A stretch of 64,000 nt of DNA from an uncultured Haemophilus sp. (GCA_905205995.1 CAJLFU010000003.1:13457-77456), one strand, 5' to 3'. Positions 50,914 to 61,400 are shown, counted from the first letter of the stretch. Translations and numbers: made by a program. The notes: generated by a model from the letters alone, not told the origin.

Positions 50914-51618
50914 TTATTTTTTCGAATAATCTCTTGCCCCAAAAATGGCAGTACCAATGCGTACCATCGTTGAACCGCATTTTATGGCACTTTGCATATC
51001 ATCGGACATTCCCATAGAAAGCGTATCAATTTGTTGATGAGGGAAAGCAACTTTTAGTTGCTCAAATAATTGTTCCATTTGGCTAAAAGCCGCTTCTTGT
51101 TCAGCAATATTATCTGTTGGTGCAGGGATCGCCATTAATCCACGCAAACGTAAGTGTGGTAGATTTTCGATGTGTTTTGCAAGCTCAAGCATTTCACTCG
51201 GTTGAATACCTGATTTACTCGCTTCATCACTGATATTAATTTGAATCAAAACATTCAAAGGGGCTTTATTGGCAGGACGTTGTTCGTTTAAACGAACAGC
51301 AATTTTTGCACGTTCTAGTGTTTGCATCCAATCGAAATGTTCTGCCACAAGACGCGTTTTATTAGATTGTAGAGGCCCAATAAAATGCCATTCAAGTTGA
51401 ATATTCTGTGCTTCAAAATACTGAATTTTATCTACGCCTTCTTGAACGTAGTTCTCCCCAAATGCTTTTTGTCCGGCTTGGTAGGCTTCTAAAATCGCTT
51501 CATTGGGTTTGGTTTTAGAAACTGCCAATAAAGTGACCGCACTTTCAGGACGATGTGCAAGTTGAGTGGATGTTTGGATTTGTTGATGAATGGTTTCGAG
51601 TGCTTGTTGAATTGTCAT
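50914..51618 (-). CDS. yggS: PLP homeostasis protein YggS/PipY
   Basis: The 234-residue alanine-racemase-like TIM barrel binds pyridoxal phosphate and balances free PLP and amino acid pools. The PLP Lys lies in LLAVSKTKPNEAI (about residue 36), with HFIGPLQSNKTR and GMSDDMQSAIKCGSTMVRIGTAIFG conserved. Three consecutive starts exist; ATG 51618 has AGGAAGG at good spacing. Confidence 0.94.
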   Translation of the reverse strand: MTIQQALETIHQQIQTSTQLAHRPESAVTLLAVSKTKPNEAILEAYQAGQKAFGENYVQEGVDKIQYFEAQNIQLEWHFIGPLQSNKTRLVAEHFDWMQTLERAKIAVRLNEQRPANKAPLNVLIQINISDEASKSGIQPSEMLELAKHIENLPHLRLRGLMAIPAPTDNIAEQEAAFSQMEQLFEQLKVAFPHQQIDTLSMGMSDDMQSAIKCGSTMVRIGTAIFGARDYSKK

Positions 51619-51707
51619 CATTTCCTTCCTGACCAATGTGAAACTCGTTTTATTCTACACCAAAGCGATGATTTTTAGAAAAAATCTTCATTTTTTTGAT
51701 TTTGTGT

Positions 51708-51736
51708 TTGACAAGCTCGCGCTTTTTCGGTATTTC
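51708..51736 (+). promoter_or_regulatory. Promoter of the thr operon
   Basis: -35 TTGACA (51708-51713), 17-base spacer, -10 TATTTC (51731-51736). The leader peptide starts 33 bases further on. Confidence 0.6.
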
Positions 51737-51768
51737 TAAACACATCTTTTTTTCAAGGTAAAAATACA

Positions 51769-51840
51769 ATGAAAAATAACCGCACTTTCACTATTACCAC
51801 CATTATTATGACCATTACGACAATTAATGGGGCGGGTTAG
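51769..51840 (+). CDS. thrL: thr operon leader peptide ThrL (23 aa)
   Basis: The ORF encodes MKNNRTFTITTIIMTITTI followed by NGAG and TAG, with 8 Thr and 5 Ile codons that sense charged tRNA-Thr and tRNA-Ile. A complete uptake signal (ACCGCACTT) lies inside its first codons, encoding N-R-T-F. AAGGTA lies before ATG. Confidence 0.95.
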   Translation: MKNNRTFTITTIIMTITTINGAG

Positions 51841-51862
51841 TGCGTAGCAAACAGGATCAAGA

Positions 51863-51893
51863 AAACCCGCATTCAGTCTAGTGCGGGTTTTTT
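51863..51893 (+). terminator. thr attenuator terminator
   Basis: AAACCCGCA (51863-51871) pairs with TGCGGGTTT (51882-51890), followed by T run. It lies 22 bases after the leader stop and 36 bases before thrA, as in the E. coli attenuator. Confidence 0.9.
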
Positions 51894-51928
51894 AATATTT
51901 AAAAATCACAACATCTGAGGATATTATC

Positions 51929-54376
51929 ATGCGCGTATTAAAATTTGGTGGCACTTCATTAGCCAACCCTGAGCGTTTCTCACAAGCAGCTCAATTAATC
52001 GAAAAAGCTCATTTAGAAGAACAAGCAGCCGGTGTGTTATCCGCTCCTGCTAAAATCACCAATCATCTTGTTGCCCTCTCTGAAAAAGCCGCATTAAATC
52101 AACCTACCGATACCCACTTTAACGAAGCCGTTGAAATTTTCTATAACATCATTAATGGTTTGCACGCCGAAAATAATAAATTTGATCTTGCGGGCACAAA
52201 AGCATTAATTGATGCAGAATTTGCCCAAATTAAAGGCTTATTAGAAGAAATCCGTCAAGCTGGCAGAGTAGAAGATAAGGTTAAAGCAACCATTGACTGT
52301 CGTGGTGAGAAATTATCGATTGCCATGATGAAAGCGTGGTTTGAAGCACGTGGATACAGTGTTCACATTATTGATCCTGTTAAGCAATTATTAGCACAAG
52401 GCGGTTACTTAGAATCTTCAGTTGATATTGAAGAATCTACAAAACGCGTTGATGCGAAAAGTATCGGAAAAGATAAAGTAGTCTTAATGGCTGGTTTTAC
52501 TGCTTGTAATGACAAAGGTGAATTAGTGTTATTAGGCCGTAACGGTTCTGATTATTCAGCGGCCTGTTTAGCGGCTTGTTTAGACGCGTCTGTTTGTGAA
52601 ATTTGGACTGATGTAGATGGCGTTTATACTTGTGATCCACGTTTAGTGCCTGATGCACGTTTATTACCAAGCCTTTCTTATCGTGAAGCAATGGAGCTTT
52701 CTTATTTTGGTGCGAAAGTGATCCATCCGCGTACAATAGGTCCATTATTACCAAAACAAATTCCATGTGTAATTAAAAATACGGGCAATTCATCTGCACC
52801 AGGTTCTGTAATTGATGGTCATGCAAAATCTGAAGAGTTACAGGTAAAAGGGATTACTAACCTTGATAACGTGGCGATGTTTAACGTTTCAGGTCCAGGT
52901 ATGCAAGGTATGGTGGGAATGGCCGCTCGCGTCTTCTCTGCTATGTCAAAAGCAGGGATTTCGGTCATTTTAATCACACAGTCTTCTTCTGAATACAGCA
53001 TTAGTTTCTGCGTACCAGTGAAATCAGCAGATGCAGCGAAAGCGATTTTAGAACAAGAATTTGCTGCAGAATTAAAAGCCCATGATTTAGAACCGATTGA
53101 AGTTGCAAAAGATCTTTCTATTATCTCTGTTGTGGGCGATGGCATGAAACAAGCTAAGGGTATCGCAGCTCGTTTCTTCTCTGCATTGGCTCAAGCGAAT
53201 ATTAGCTTAGTAGCAATTGCACAAGGTTCTTCTGAGCGTTCAATTTCAGCGGTAGTGGCACAAAATAAAGCAATTGAAGCTGTGAAAGCGACTCATCAAG
53301 CCCTTTTTAATAATAAGAAAGTCGTCGATATGTTTCTAGTCGGCGTAGGTGGTGTAGGCGGTGAATTGATTGAACAAATCAAACAACAAAAAGAGTACCT
53401 TGCAAAGAAGGATATTGAAATCCGTGTTTGTGCCTTGGCGAATTCAACAAAAATGCTTTTGGATGAAAACGGATTGAATTTAGATAATTGGAAAGCTGAT
53501 CTTGAAAATGCAACCCAACCTTCTGATTTCGATGTGTTGTTATCTTTCATTAAATTACATCACGTAGTGAATCCAGTCTTTGTCGATTGTACAACGGCTG
53601 AATCGGTAGCAGGACTTTATGCACGTGCGTTAAAAGAAGGCTTCCACGTGGTAACCCCAAACAAAAAAGCGAATACCCGTGAATTAGCCTATTACCATGA
53701 ATTACGTCGTAATGCCCAAGCGAGCCAACATAAATTCTTATATGAAACTAACGTAGGGGCAGGCTTACCGGTTATCGAAAACTTACAAAACTTATTGGCA
53801 GCAGGTGATGAACTTGAGTATTTTGAAGGTATTTTATCAGGCTCACTTTCATTTATCTTCGGTAAATTAGAAGAAGGACTTTCTCTTTCAGAAGTGACCG
53901 CACTTGCACGTGAAAAAGGCTTTACAGAACCCGATCCTCGTGATGATTTATCGGGGCAAGATGTGGCACGTAAATTGCTTATTTTAGCGCGTGAAGCAGG
54001 GCTAGAACTTGAGCTTTCCGATGTAGAAGTAGAAGGCGTGTTACCGAAAGGCTTCTCTGAAGGCAAATCAGCCGATGAATTTATGGCGATGTTGCCACAA
54101 TTAGATGCGGAATTTAAAGCACGCGTTGAAGCTGCGAAAGCGGAAGGGAAAGTATTACGCTACGTAGGCCAAATTAAAGATGGCCACTGCAAAGTGTCAA
54201 TCATTGCCGTGGATCAAAATAACCCATTGTACAAGGTGAAAGACGGTGAAAATGCCCTTGCGTTCTATACGCGTTATTATCAACCAATTCCGTTGCTATT
54301 ACGTGGTTACGGTGCAGGTAACGCAGTAACTGCAGCGGGCATCTTTGCGGATATTTTAAGAACATTACACCACTAA
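51929..54376 (+). CDS. thrA: Bifunctional aspartokinase I / homoserine dehydrogenase I
   Basis: The 815-residue fusion catalyses the first and third steps of threonine synthesis. The kinase part starts [17 protein letters not shown] and holds [16 protein letters not shown]; two ACT regulatory modules lie about residues 315-460; the dehydrogenase has [16 protein letters not shown] (NAD(P) fold) and [20 protein letters not shown]. Length is as in E. coli (820). TGAGGA precedes ATG. Feedback by threonine is expected. Confidence 0.98.
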   Translation: MRVLKFGGTSLANPERFSQAAQLIEKAHLEEQAAGVLSAPAKITNHLVALSEKAALNQPTDTHFNEAVEIFYNIINGLHAENNKFDLAGTKALIDAEFAQIKGLLEEIRQAGRVEDKVKATIDCRGEKLSIAMMKAWFEARGYSVHIIDPVKQLLAQGGYLESSVDIEESTKRVDAKSIGKDKVVLMAGFTACNDKGELVLLGRNGSDYSAACLAACLDASVCEIWTDVDGVYTCDPRLVPDARLLPSLSYREAMELSYFGAKVIHPRTIGPLLPKQIPCVIKNTGNSSAPGSVIDGHAKSEELQVKGITNLDNVAMFNVSGPGMQGMVGMAARVFSAMSKAGISVILITQSSSEYSISFCVPVKSADAAKAILEQEFAAELKAHDLEPIEVAKDLSIISVVGDGMKQAKGIAARFFSALAQANISLVAIAQGSSERSISAVVAQNKAIEAVKATHQALFNNKKVVDMFLVGVGGVGGELIEQIKQQKEYLAKKDIEIRVCALANSTKMLLDENGLNLDNWKADLENATQPSDFDVLLSFIKLHHVVNPVFVDCTTAESVAGLYARALKEGFHVVTPNKKANTRELAYYHELRRNAQASQHKFLYETNVGAGLPVIENLQNLLAAGDELEYFEGILSGSLSFIFGKLEEGLSLSEVTALAREKGFTEPDPRDDLSGQDVARKLLILAREAGLELELSDVEVEGVLPKGFSEGKSADEFMAMLPQLDAEFKARVEAAKAEGKVLRYVGQIKDGHCKVSIIAVDQNNPLYKVKDGENALAFYTRYYQPIPLLLRGYGAGNAVTAAGIFADILRTLHH

Positions 54377-54388
54377 AAAGGACTTAAC

Positions 54389-55333
54389 ATGTTAAGAATT
54401 TATGCTCCAGCATCGAGTGCAAATATTAGTGTCGGTTTTGACACATTAGGCGCAGCCATTTCACCGATTGATGGTTCATTATTAGGTGATGTCGTACAGA
54501 TTGAGTCTATTCCAAGTGGTTTTGAGCTCGAAAGTGCGGGCTATTTTGTGCGTAAATTGCCAAAAGAACCACAAAAAAATATCGTGTATCAGGCCTATGT
54601 ACTGTTTAGTGAGCAATTAAAATTACGCAATGAGAGAGTCAAACCATTGCGTTTGACCCTTGAGAAAAATATGCCGATTGGTTCAGGATTGGGGTCAAGT
54701 GCGTGCTCTATCGTGGCTGCATTAGTAGCATTAAATAAATTCCACGATGAACCATTTTCAAAAATGGAATTGTTAGAAATGATGGGGGAGCTAGAAGGTC
54801 GTATTTCAGGTTCTATCCATTATGATAATGTGGCACCTTGTTACTTAGGCGGTGTGCAATTTATGGTACAATCTCTCGGTAACATTTGCCAAAAACTGCC
54901 ATTTTTTGATAATTGGTATTGGGTCTTAGCTTATCCAGGCATTGAGGTTTCAACCGCTGAAGCACGCGCAATTTTACCGAAAAGTTACACGCGTCAGGAT
55001 GTGATTTCTCATGGTCGTCATTTAGGTGGCTTTGTACATGCATGTCACACGCATCAAGAAAACCTTGCAGCGATGATGATGAAAGATGTAATTGCGGAAC
55101 CTTATCGTGAAGCTTTATTGCCAAATTTCGCGGAAGTGAAACAAGCCACTCGTGATTTAGGTGCATTAGCGACGGGGATTTCAGGCTCTGGCCCAACGAT
55201 TTTCTCCATTGCACCTGATTTACAAACCGCAACAAAACTGGCGACTTATTTAGAAAATCATTATTTACAAAACAATGAAGGCTTTGTGCACGTTTGTAAG
55301 GTCGATAATGATGGCGCAAGAGAGCTAGGTTAA
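54389..55333 (+). CDS. thrB: Homoserine kinase
   Basis: The 314-residue GHMP kinase makes O-phosphohomoserine. It has [18 protein letters not shown] and the ATP loop [21 protein letters not shown], then the late [13 protein letters not shown] motif. Length is close to E. coli (310). It lies 12 bases after thrA. Confidence 0.97.
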   Translation: MLRIYAPASSANISVGFDTLGAAISPIDGSLLGDVVQIESIPSGFELESAGYFVRKLPKEPQKNIVYQAYVLFSEQLKLRNERVKPLRLTLEKNMPIGSGLGSSACSIVAALVALNKFHDEPFSKMELLEMMGELEGRISGSIHYDNVAPCYLGGVQFMVQSLGNICQKLPFFDNWYWVLAYPGIEVSTAEARAILPKSYTRQDVISHGRHLGGFVHACHTHQENLAAMMMKDVIAEPYREALLPNFAEVKQATRDLGALATGISGSGPTIFSIAPDLQTATKLATYLENHYLQNNEGFVHVCKVDNDGARELG

Positions 55334-55350
55334 ACAACACATCGCTTTTA

Positions 55351-55372
55351 TCCCCTCTTTTATAAGAGGGGA
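55351..55372 (+). repeat. CCCTCTT/AAGAGGG hairpin between thrB and thrC
   Basis: TCCCCTCTT (55351-55359) pairs with AAGAGGGGA (55364-55372), loop TTAT, with no T run after it. It shares its core with hairpins at 40630 and 44539. It may modulate thrC expression within the operon. Confidence 0.6.
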
Positions 55373-55411
55373 ATAACATTTTATTAAAACTCTATAATTA
55401 ACGGATATACA

Positions 55412-56686
55412 ATGAATTTGTACAACATCAAACACCCTGAAGAACAAGTGAATTTTGCGCAAGCAGTACGTCAAGGACTTGGCAAAGATCAAGGTTTGTT
55501 CTTTCCTGAAACGATCTCAGCGTTAACCAATATTGACGAGTTATTAGCCTTACCATTGGTTGAACGTAGCCAAAAGATTCTTGGCGCCTTAATCGGTGAA
55601 GAATTACCGAAAGCCACTTTGGATGCGATGGTAAAAAATGCATTTACTTTTCCAGCACCATTAGAAAAAGTAGAAGACAATATTTATGCCCTTGAATTAT
55701 TCCACGGTCCAACTTTAGCATTTAAAGACTTTGGTGGTCGTTTTATGGCGCAGGCGCTCGCTGCAGTGCGTGGTGATGGCAAAATCACCATTTTAACAGC
55801 GACATCTGGTGATACTGGTGCGGCAGTTGCCCATGCATTTTACGGGTTGGAAAATATCAATGTTGTGATTTTATATCCGAAAGGCAAAATCAGCCCATTA
55901 CAAGAAAAACTATTCTGTACTTTAGGTGGGAATATTCGCACTGTTGCGATTAATGGCGATTTCGATGCGTGCCAAGCGTTAGTCAAGCAAGCGTTTGATG
56001 ATGCAGAGCTACGTCAAGCAATTGGTTTAAACTCAGCAAACTCTATCAACATTAGCCGTTTATTGGCGCAGGTTTGTTATTACTTTGAAGCCGTAGCTCA
56101 ATTACCAAAAGAAAAACGTGGTAACGTAGTAGTTTCTGTACCAAGTGGTAACTTCGGTAACTTAACTGCGGGATTAATCGCAAAAACATTAGGTTTACCA
56201 ATTAAACGCTTTATTGCTTCAACCAATGCGAATGATACTGTGCCGCGTTATTTGGAATCGGGTAATTGGGCACCTAAAGCGACTGTAGCTACGCTTTCTA
56301 ATGCGATGGATGTTAGTCGTCCGAACAACTGGCCACGTGTAGAAGAGTTATTTAAACGCAATGGCTGGAATTTAAGTGATTTAGGTTCAGGTATGTTAAG
56401 CGATGGCGAAACAGAAGAAACCTTAAAAGCGATGTATGCAAAAGGTTATTTATGTGAACCACATGGTGCGATCGCCTATCAAGTATTGAAAGACCAACTT
56501 AAAGCGGATGAAACCGGTATTTTCTTATGTACGGCACATCCTGCGAAATTTAAAGAGTCTGTGGAGCGCATTCTTTCGCTCGATCTTCCATTGCCAGAAG
56601 CGTTAGATAAACACAACAAATTGCCATTACTTTCTGATGAAATGGATGACGATTTTGCACAATTACGTGCATATTTGTTGAAATAG
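55412..56686 (+). CDS. thrC: Threonine synthase
   Basis: The 424-residue PLP enzyme converts O-phosphohomoserine to threonine. PLP Lys lies in LAFKDFGGRFMAQAL (about residue 107), with TATSGDTGAAVAHAF and PSGNFGNLTAG as the phosphate and carboxylate loops. Length is near E. coli (428). It ends the thr operon. Confidence 0.97.
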   Translation: MNLYNIKHPEEQVNFAQAVRQGLGKDQGLFFPETISALTNIDELLALPLVERSQKILGALIGEELPKATLDAMVKNAFTFPAPLEKVEDNIYALELFHGPTLAFKDFGGRFMAQALAAVRGDGKITILTATSGDTGAAVAHAFYGLENINVVILYPKGKISPLQEKLFCTLGGNIRTVAINGDFDACQALVKQAFDDAELRQAIGLNSANSINISRLLAQVCYYFEAVAQLPKEKRGNVVVSVPSGNFGNLTAGLIAKTLGLPIKRFIASTNANDTVPRYLESGNWAPKATVATLSNAMDVSRPNNWPRVEELFKRNGWNLSDLGSGMLSDGETEETLKAMYAKGYLCEPHGAIAYQVLKDQLKADETGIFLCTAHPAKFKESVERILSLDLPLPEALDKHNKLPLLSDEMDDDFAQLRAYLLK

Positions 56687-56689
56687 TAA

Positions 56690-56724
56690 AAAAGTGCGGT
56701 TGATTTTGACCGCACTTTTGTTTT
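56690..56724. terminator. thr operon terminator (paired uptake signals)
   Basis: AAAAGTGCGGT pairs with ACCGCACTTTT around TGATTTTG, followed by GTTTTG. It is the canonical inverted uptake-signal terminator. Confidence 0.85.
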
Positions 56725-56731
56725 GTTACTC

Positions 56732-56761
56732 AAAAGGGCGGGATAAACGCCCTTTATTTTT
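56732..56761. terminator. Second terminator between thrC and the PTS gene
   Basis: AAAGGGCG pairs with CGCCCTTT around GGATAAA (56733-56755), then ATTTTT. It may mainly end the thr transcript; the minus-strand A/T arrangement also allows ending the PTS gene. Confidence 0.65.
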
Positions 56762-56766
56762 AGGAA

Positions 56767-58260
56767 TTAATCTTCTTTTCCTAAGATTTGATTCACTTCA
56801 CTCTTATAGAGTACGGCTTTAGCACCGAAAATAGCCTGTACACCACCGCCGACTTCAAGCACATCAATCGCGCCTAATTTTTTCAATGTAGCTTTATCAA
56901 CGGCTTTGACATCCTTAACAGAAACACGTAAGCGAGTAATACACGCATCAACGTTTTCAATATTTTCAGCGCTACCTAATGCTGCAATAATTTTATGTGC
57001 ATTTTCAGTAAGAGAGCTCGTTTCTTGTTCTACATTATCTTCGGTTTCTTCACCGCGTCCTGGCGTCATCACATTAAAGATGCGAATCAAGAAAACGAAA
57101 GAGAAATAATAGAGCAGAGCCCAAGGAATACCGACGAAAATGACACGCAACCAATGGGTGTTTTCATCACCTTGTAAAATACCGAAGAGCAAGAAATCAA
57201 TAAAACCACCAGAGAAAGTATTCCCGATAGAGATATTTAAATAATCGGCAATAAAGAAAGATACACCATCTAAGAATGCGTGGAACACATAAAGCCATGG
57301 TGCAACAAACAAGAACATGAATTCGATCGGTTCAGTGATGCCAGTAATGAAAGAGGTTAGGGCTGCACCTAGGAATAAGCCGCCAATTTGTGCACGGCGT
57401 TTTTTCGGTACACAGTGATACATAGCCAAACAGGCAGCTGGTAAGCCAAACATCATAGTATCAAAACGGCCGGCAAAGAAACGCGTCCCTTCAGTAAATA
57501 AACCGTGGTGATTTGGATCCGCTAATTGAGCAAAAAAGATTTTTTGTGCACCAACAATCATCTCACCATTGACCATTTCCACACCGCCTAGTTCAGAATA
57601 CCAAAACAGTGGATAAATCATGTGATGTAAGCCAACCGCGCCAGATAATCGCATTAAGAAACCATATAAGAATGTTCCAAAGGTTCCCATGGAGGCGATA
57701 CTTTTACCTGCGGATACGAGCCATTGTTGGAAAGTTGGCCAAATGAGGAAGAAAACTAATCCAACGAAAATAGCTGAAAAAGCAGTCACAATTGGCACAA
57801 AGCGAGAGCCGCCAAAGAAACCTAATACTTGTGGTAACTGGATGTTGTGATAGCGATTGTGTAATTTAACGGTAATCAAGCCCATCACCAATGCACCAAT
57901 CACACCTGTATCAATGCTTTTTACATCAGGAGAGAAAATCGGAATTAATGCGGCAATGGTGCCCGTCATAATGAGATAACCGACAACCGCGGCGAGAGCA
58001 GCAACGCCTTTGTCACGTTTAGCTAAGCCGATACCTAAACCAATACACAATAATAAGGCCAAATTGGCAAACACCACGCTACCGGCTGCTGACATGATCT
58101 GAAACAGGCCTTGCAGCGCCTCATTATTTAAAATTGGATAAGCTTGCACTGTTGCTTTATTGGAAAGAGCGCCACCGATCCCGAGTAAAAGACCCGCAGC
58201 AGGCAAAATAGCAATCGGCAACATGAATGCCTTACCAACTTGTTGAAGTTGTTTAAACAT
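56767..58260 (-). CDS. PTS transporter IICB component, glucose/maltose-type
   Basis: The 497-residue protein has a ten-span IIC domain (residues 1-385, with KRDKGVAALAAVVGYLIMTGT, GFFGGSRFVPIVT, FGLPAACLAMYHC and GITEPIEFMFLF) and a C-terminal IIB domain whose phospho-Cys lies in VDACITRLRVSVKD (about residue 435). It resembles MalX/PtsG/NagE; SIDTGVIGALV and the FFGGSRFVPI block favour MalX-like, so the sugar is not settled. No IIA is fused; Crr-type IIA must come from elsewhere. A CRP site lies 54 bases upstream. Confidence 0.85.
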   Translation of the reverse strand: MFKQLQQVGKAFMLPIAILPAAGLLLGIGGALSNKATVQAYPILNNEALQGLFQIMSAAGSVVFANLALLLCIGLGIGLAKRDKGVAALAAVVGYLIMTGTIAALIPIFSPDVKSIDTGVIGALVMGLITVKLHNRYHNIQLPQVLGFFGGSRFVPIVTAFSAIFVGLVFFLIWPTFQQWLVSAGKSIASMGTFGTFLYGFLMRLSGAVGLHHMIYPLFWYSELGGVEMVNGEMIVGAQKIFFAQLADPNHHGLFTEGTRFFAGRFDTMMFGLPAACLAMYHCVPKKRRAQIGGLFLGAALTSFITGITEPIEFMFLFVAPWLYVFHAFLDGVSFFIADYLNISIGNTFSGGFIDFLLFGILQGDENTHWLRVIFVGIPWALLYYFSFVFLIRIFNVMTPGRGEETEDNVEQETSSLTENAHKIIAALGSAENIENVDACITRLRVSVKDVKAVDKATLKKLGAIDVLEVGGGVQAIFGAKAVLYKSEVNQILGKED

Positions 58261-58313
58261 AGAACCTCCTGTGATTACTTTCTGGAAATGTAACGTATTT
58301 AAAGAGAAAAATC

Positions 58314-58329
58314 TGTGAAACCACTCACA
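58314..58329. promoter_or_regulatory. CRP site upstream of the PTS gene
   Basis: TGTGAAACCACTCACA is a perfect TGTGAN6TCACA match, between the divergent PTS gene and the phosphopantetheinyl transferase gene. It most likely serves the PTS gene. Confidence 0.75.
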
Positions 58330-58432
58330 GTTTCAATCTAACACCTTGCTTTGATGAGTTTTAGCTTATGTTGGCGTACGGTGGATTTCCTTTTATAATG
58401 CAATCAAACTTGCATGTTTATTCATTATTTTT

Positions 58433-59143
58433 ATGACAACTTTTATTGCCTACGCCAATATTCAACAACCTTTTCCTTTTGATGAAATTCCTAAGGAACT
58501 AGTCCCTGAGAATTTACATACGGAACCGAAGGGAAATTCTCGGATAACGCAACGACATGAATGTCGTCGATTGGCGCATTTTTTACTTTGGCAGTTGCTA
58601 AAAACAGCGGAAAAATCAACTGCACTTTTAGGACGAATTTATCGTACCCAAAGTGACAGACCACAATTTCCCGTCGAGAATATTGATTTTAATATTAGTC
58701 ACTCTGGTGATTGGGTCGCCGTATTGCTGCATATTAATGAATCAGAAAAAAGTGCGGTCGGTATTGATATTGAACTCTCGAAAAGACGGAATTTTTCTGC
58801 GCTTATGGCGCATTTTGCGCCACAAGCAGAACAAGATTGGTTTGCTAAACAATCTGACGAAGAGCGGGCTTTTTATCGTTGTTGGTGTTTGCGTGAAGCC
58901 GTGTTGAAATCACAAGGCATAGGAATAGTGAAGTTATCAAGTGTGATGCATTTGCCAAAACAACTGCAGATCTTTTCAGATTATTGTCCAAAAGGAGCGT
59001 TGCTCTTTACGGATGAATTGCCTTTTTACTTTGCGGCATTTGTAAATCAGTCAAAAATTCAACCGCACTTTTATCACTGGAATGGAAAAAAATTACTCGA
59101 AAAAAATATAAAAAAATCCTTGATTTACCAAGTAAATGAATAA
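58433..59143 (+). CDS. 4'-phosphopantetheinyl transferase superfamily protein
   Basis: The 236-residue protein attaches phosphopantetheine to carrier proteins. It shows NISHSGDWVAVLL, AVGIDIELSKRR (metal-binding Asp/Glu in GIDIE) and FYRCWCLREAVLKSQGIG with the catalytic Lys/Glu, the Sfp/AcpT layout. No polyketide or non-ribosomal synthetase is visible in the window, so an ACP or lysine-pathway partner is a guess. ATG at 58433 lacks a strong Shine-Dalgarno; it follows TTTATTATT. Confidence 0.85.
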   Translation: MTTFIAYANIQQPFPFDEIPKELVPENLHTEPKGNSRITQRHECRRLAHFLLWQLLKTAEKSTALLGRIYRTQSDRPQFPVENIDFNISHSGDWVAVLLHINESEKSAVGIDIELSKRRNFSALMAHFAPQAEQDWFAKQSDEERAFYRCWCLREAVLKSQGIGIVKLSSVMHLPKQLQIFSDYCPKGALLFTDELPFYFAAFVNQSKIQPHFYHWNGKKLLEKNIKKSLIYQVNE

Positions 59144-59146
59144 AAG

Positions 59147-59176
59147 AAAATCCTTGAAAATATTCAAGGATTTTTT
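59147..59176 (+). terminator. Terminator after the phosphopantetheinyl transferase gene
   Basis: AAAATCCTTGAA (59147-59158) pairs with TTCAAGGATTTT (59163-59174), loop AATA, then TT. Confidence 0.85.
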
Positions 59177-59271
59177 ATTTTATAAAACTTGATTAGACAC
59201 TTGTATTTTCATAGACTAACCCCATTTATTTCGATAAACTCATTAAAATTTTTAGACAAATGGAGAACGTA

Positions 59272-60513
59272 ATGTCGCAAAACGGTCCAGATCAAGATCC
59301 TTGGGGTAAACCGGGACAGGGCAGCGGTCCAAAACAGTCAGATAATTCATCAGATAAGCAAAATGAAAATGGCTGGGGCTCGCGAGACAATAAAAATCAG
59401 GAGCAATCACCACCAGATATTGAAGAAGTATTCAATAATCTGTTGAAAAAATTAGGTGGGGGTAATAAAAAAGGCGGTTCAAATAATACTTCGCCGAATA
59501 TCCCTTCATTCAATTTAGGTAAAATTTTACCGATCGCCGCGGTGATCGGAGGAATTATTTGGGGTGCAAGCGGTTTTTACACCATCAAAGAAGCGGAACG
59601 TGGTGTGACGTTACGTTTTGGTGAGTTTCATTCTACCGTTCAACCAGGTTTGAACTGGAAACCAACTTTCATTGATAAAGTGGTTCCAGTGAATGTAGAA
59701 CAAGTTCGCGAGCTTAAAACGCAAGGTGCAATGTTAACCAAAGATGAAAACATGGTTAAAGTGGAAATGACCGTACAATATCGCGTGCAAAATCCAGAAA
59801 AATATTTGTTTAGCGTGAGCAATGCAGATAATAGTCTCGGACAAGCGACGGACAGTGCGCTTCGTTATGTGATCGGCCATATGACCATGAATGATATTCT
59901 GACAACGGGTCGAGCAGTGGTGCGTGAAAATACTTGGAAAGCGTTGAATGATATTATTAAACCTTATGACATGGGGCTTGAAGTGATTGACGTGAACTTC
60001 CAATCCGCACGTCCACCAGAAGAAGTGAAAGATGCTTTCGATGATGCGATTAAAGCACAGGAAGATGAACAACGTTATATTCGTGAAGCAGAAGCTTATG
60101 CTCGTGAGAAAGAACCAATCGCTCGCGGTGACGCACAGCGTATTATAGAAGAAGCTACTGCTTACAAAGATCGTGTTGTACTTGACGCGCAAGGGGAAGT
60201 GGAACGTTTACAACGTCTTTTACCTGAATTTAAAGCGGCACCTGAGTTGTTAAAAGAGCGTCTTTATATTCAAACCATGGAAAAAGTCATGGCAAATACG
60301 CCGAAAGTCATGTTAGATGCAAATAATGGTAACAATTTAACCGTATTACCATTAGAACAATTAATGGGTAAAAAAGCGGCTCAACCGACTACTACAACGC
60401 CTGAAAGTGCGGTCAGTTCTGCACCTGTTTCAACACAAGAACGTCGTGTAGAAACGCAAACGGCTCAACCAGTTCAATCAAATGAAGGCATTCGCCAAGG
60501 GAGATTTAACTAA
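59272..60513 (+). CDS. hflK: FtsH-protease regulator HflK
   Basis: The 413-residue SPFH protein with HflC modulates FtsH. It has a Gly/Asn/Ser-rich N-terminus, one span (about residues 80-100), the SPFH domain (GVTLRFGEFHSTVQPGLNWKPTFIDKV), a coiled coil with EAEAYAREKEPIARGDAQRIIEEATAY, and a Thr/Gln-rich tail. The ATG at 59272 is chosen, with GGAGAACGTA before it and MSQNGPDQDPWG aligning with E. coli. An upstream ATG at 59260 overlaps that ribosome site. It overlaps hflC by one base. Confidence 0.96.
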   Translation: MSQNGPDQDPWGKPGQGSGPKQSDNSSDKQNENGWGSRDNKNQEQSPPDIEEVFNNLLKKLGGGNKKGGSNNTSPNIPSFNLGKILPIAAVIGGIIWGASGFYTIKEAERGVTLRFGEFHSTVQPGLNWKPTFIDKVVPVNVEQVRELKTQGAMLTKDENMVKVEMTVQYRVQNPEKYLFSVSNADNSLGQATDSALRYVIGHMTMNDILTTGRAVVRENTWKALNDIIKPYDMGLEVIDVNFQSARPPEEVKDAFDDAIKAQEDEQRYIREAEAYAREKEPIARGDAQRIIEEATAYKDRVVLDAQGEVERLQRLLPEFKAAPELLKERLYIQTMEKVMANTPKVMLDANNGNNLTVLPLEQLMGKKAAQPTTTTPESAVSSAPVSTQERRVETQTAQPVQSNEGIRQGRFN

Positions 60514-61400
60514 TGCGTAAATTTTTACTTCCGATTATTGTGGTGATTGCTGCGGTGCTATATTCCAGCGTCGTGGTTGTAACTGAAGGTACGCGTGGTA
60601 TTATGTTGCGTTTTAACAAAGTACAACGTGATGCAGAAAACAAAGTAGTGGTGTATGAACCAGGTTTGCATTTCAAATTACCTTTAATTGATAGCATTAA
60701 AGTGCTTGATGCGCGTATTCGTACCCTTGATGGTTCAGCTACTCGTTTTGTGACAGTCGAGAAAAAAGACTTGTTGGTGGATTCCTATGTAAAATGGAAA
60801 ATCAGCGATTTCGGTCGTTTCTATACTGCAACGGGTGGTGGCGATTATAACCAAGCTGCAAGCTTATTAAGCCGTAAAGTGAATGACCGTCTGCGTTCAG
60901 AAATTGGTACTCGCACGATTAAAGATATCGTTTCAGGTACCCGTGGTGAATTAATGGCGGGGGCGAAAAAAGCGTTAAATTCAGGGCAGGATAGTACCTC
61001 TGAATTAGGGATTGAAGTCGTCGATGTTCGCGTAAAACAAATCAATTTACCGGATGAAGTTTCTTCTTCGATTTACCAACGTATGCGTGCAGAACGTGAT
61101 GCCGTTGCCCGTGAACACCGTTCTCAAGGTAAAGAAAAAGCTGCATTCATTCAAGCAGATGTGGATCGTAAAGTGACCTTGATCTTAGCGAATGCAAATA
61201 AAACTGCACAAGAATTGCGTGGTAATGGTGATGCGGCAGCAGCGAAATTATATTCTCAAGCTTTTGCTCAAGAACCACAGTTTTATAGCTTTATTCGTAG
61301 TTTAAAAGCGTATGAAAGTAGCTTTGAAGGTTCAGGTAATATGATGATCTTGAAACCAGATAGTGATTTCTTCCGCTTTATGCAAGCGCCAAAGAAATAA
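60513..61400 (+). CDS. hflC: FtsH-protease regulator HflC
   Basis: The 295-residue SPFH partner of HflK starts MRKFLLPIIVVIAAVLYSSVVVV (signal-anchor span) and carries GTRGIMLRFNKVQ and EPGLHFKLPLIDSIKVLDARI. The coiled coil region includes REHRSQGKEKAAFIQADVDRK. It is coupled to hflK by TAATG overlap. Confidence 0.96.
   Translation: MRKFLLPIIVVIAAVLYSSVVVVTEGTRGIMLRFNKVQRDAENKVVVYEPGLHFKLPLIDSIKVLDARIRTLDGSATRFVTVEKKDLLVDSYVKWKISDFGRFYTATGGGDYNQAASLLSRKVNDRLRSEIGTRTIKDIVSGTRGELMAGAKKALNSGQDSTSELGIEVVDVRVKQINLPDEVSSSIYQRMRAERDAVAREHRSQGKEKAAFIQADVDRKVTLILANANKTAQELRGNGDAAAAKLYSQAFAQEPQFYSFIRSLKAYESSFEGSGNMMILKPDSDFFRFMQAPKK

Noticed and set aside
54861..55379. Minus-strand 172-codon open frame opposite thrB and the thrB-thrC gap
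   Set aside because: It is opposite a conserved GHMP kinase and begins at the inverted hairpin; composition resembles antisense thrB.
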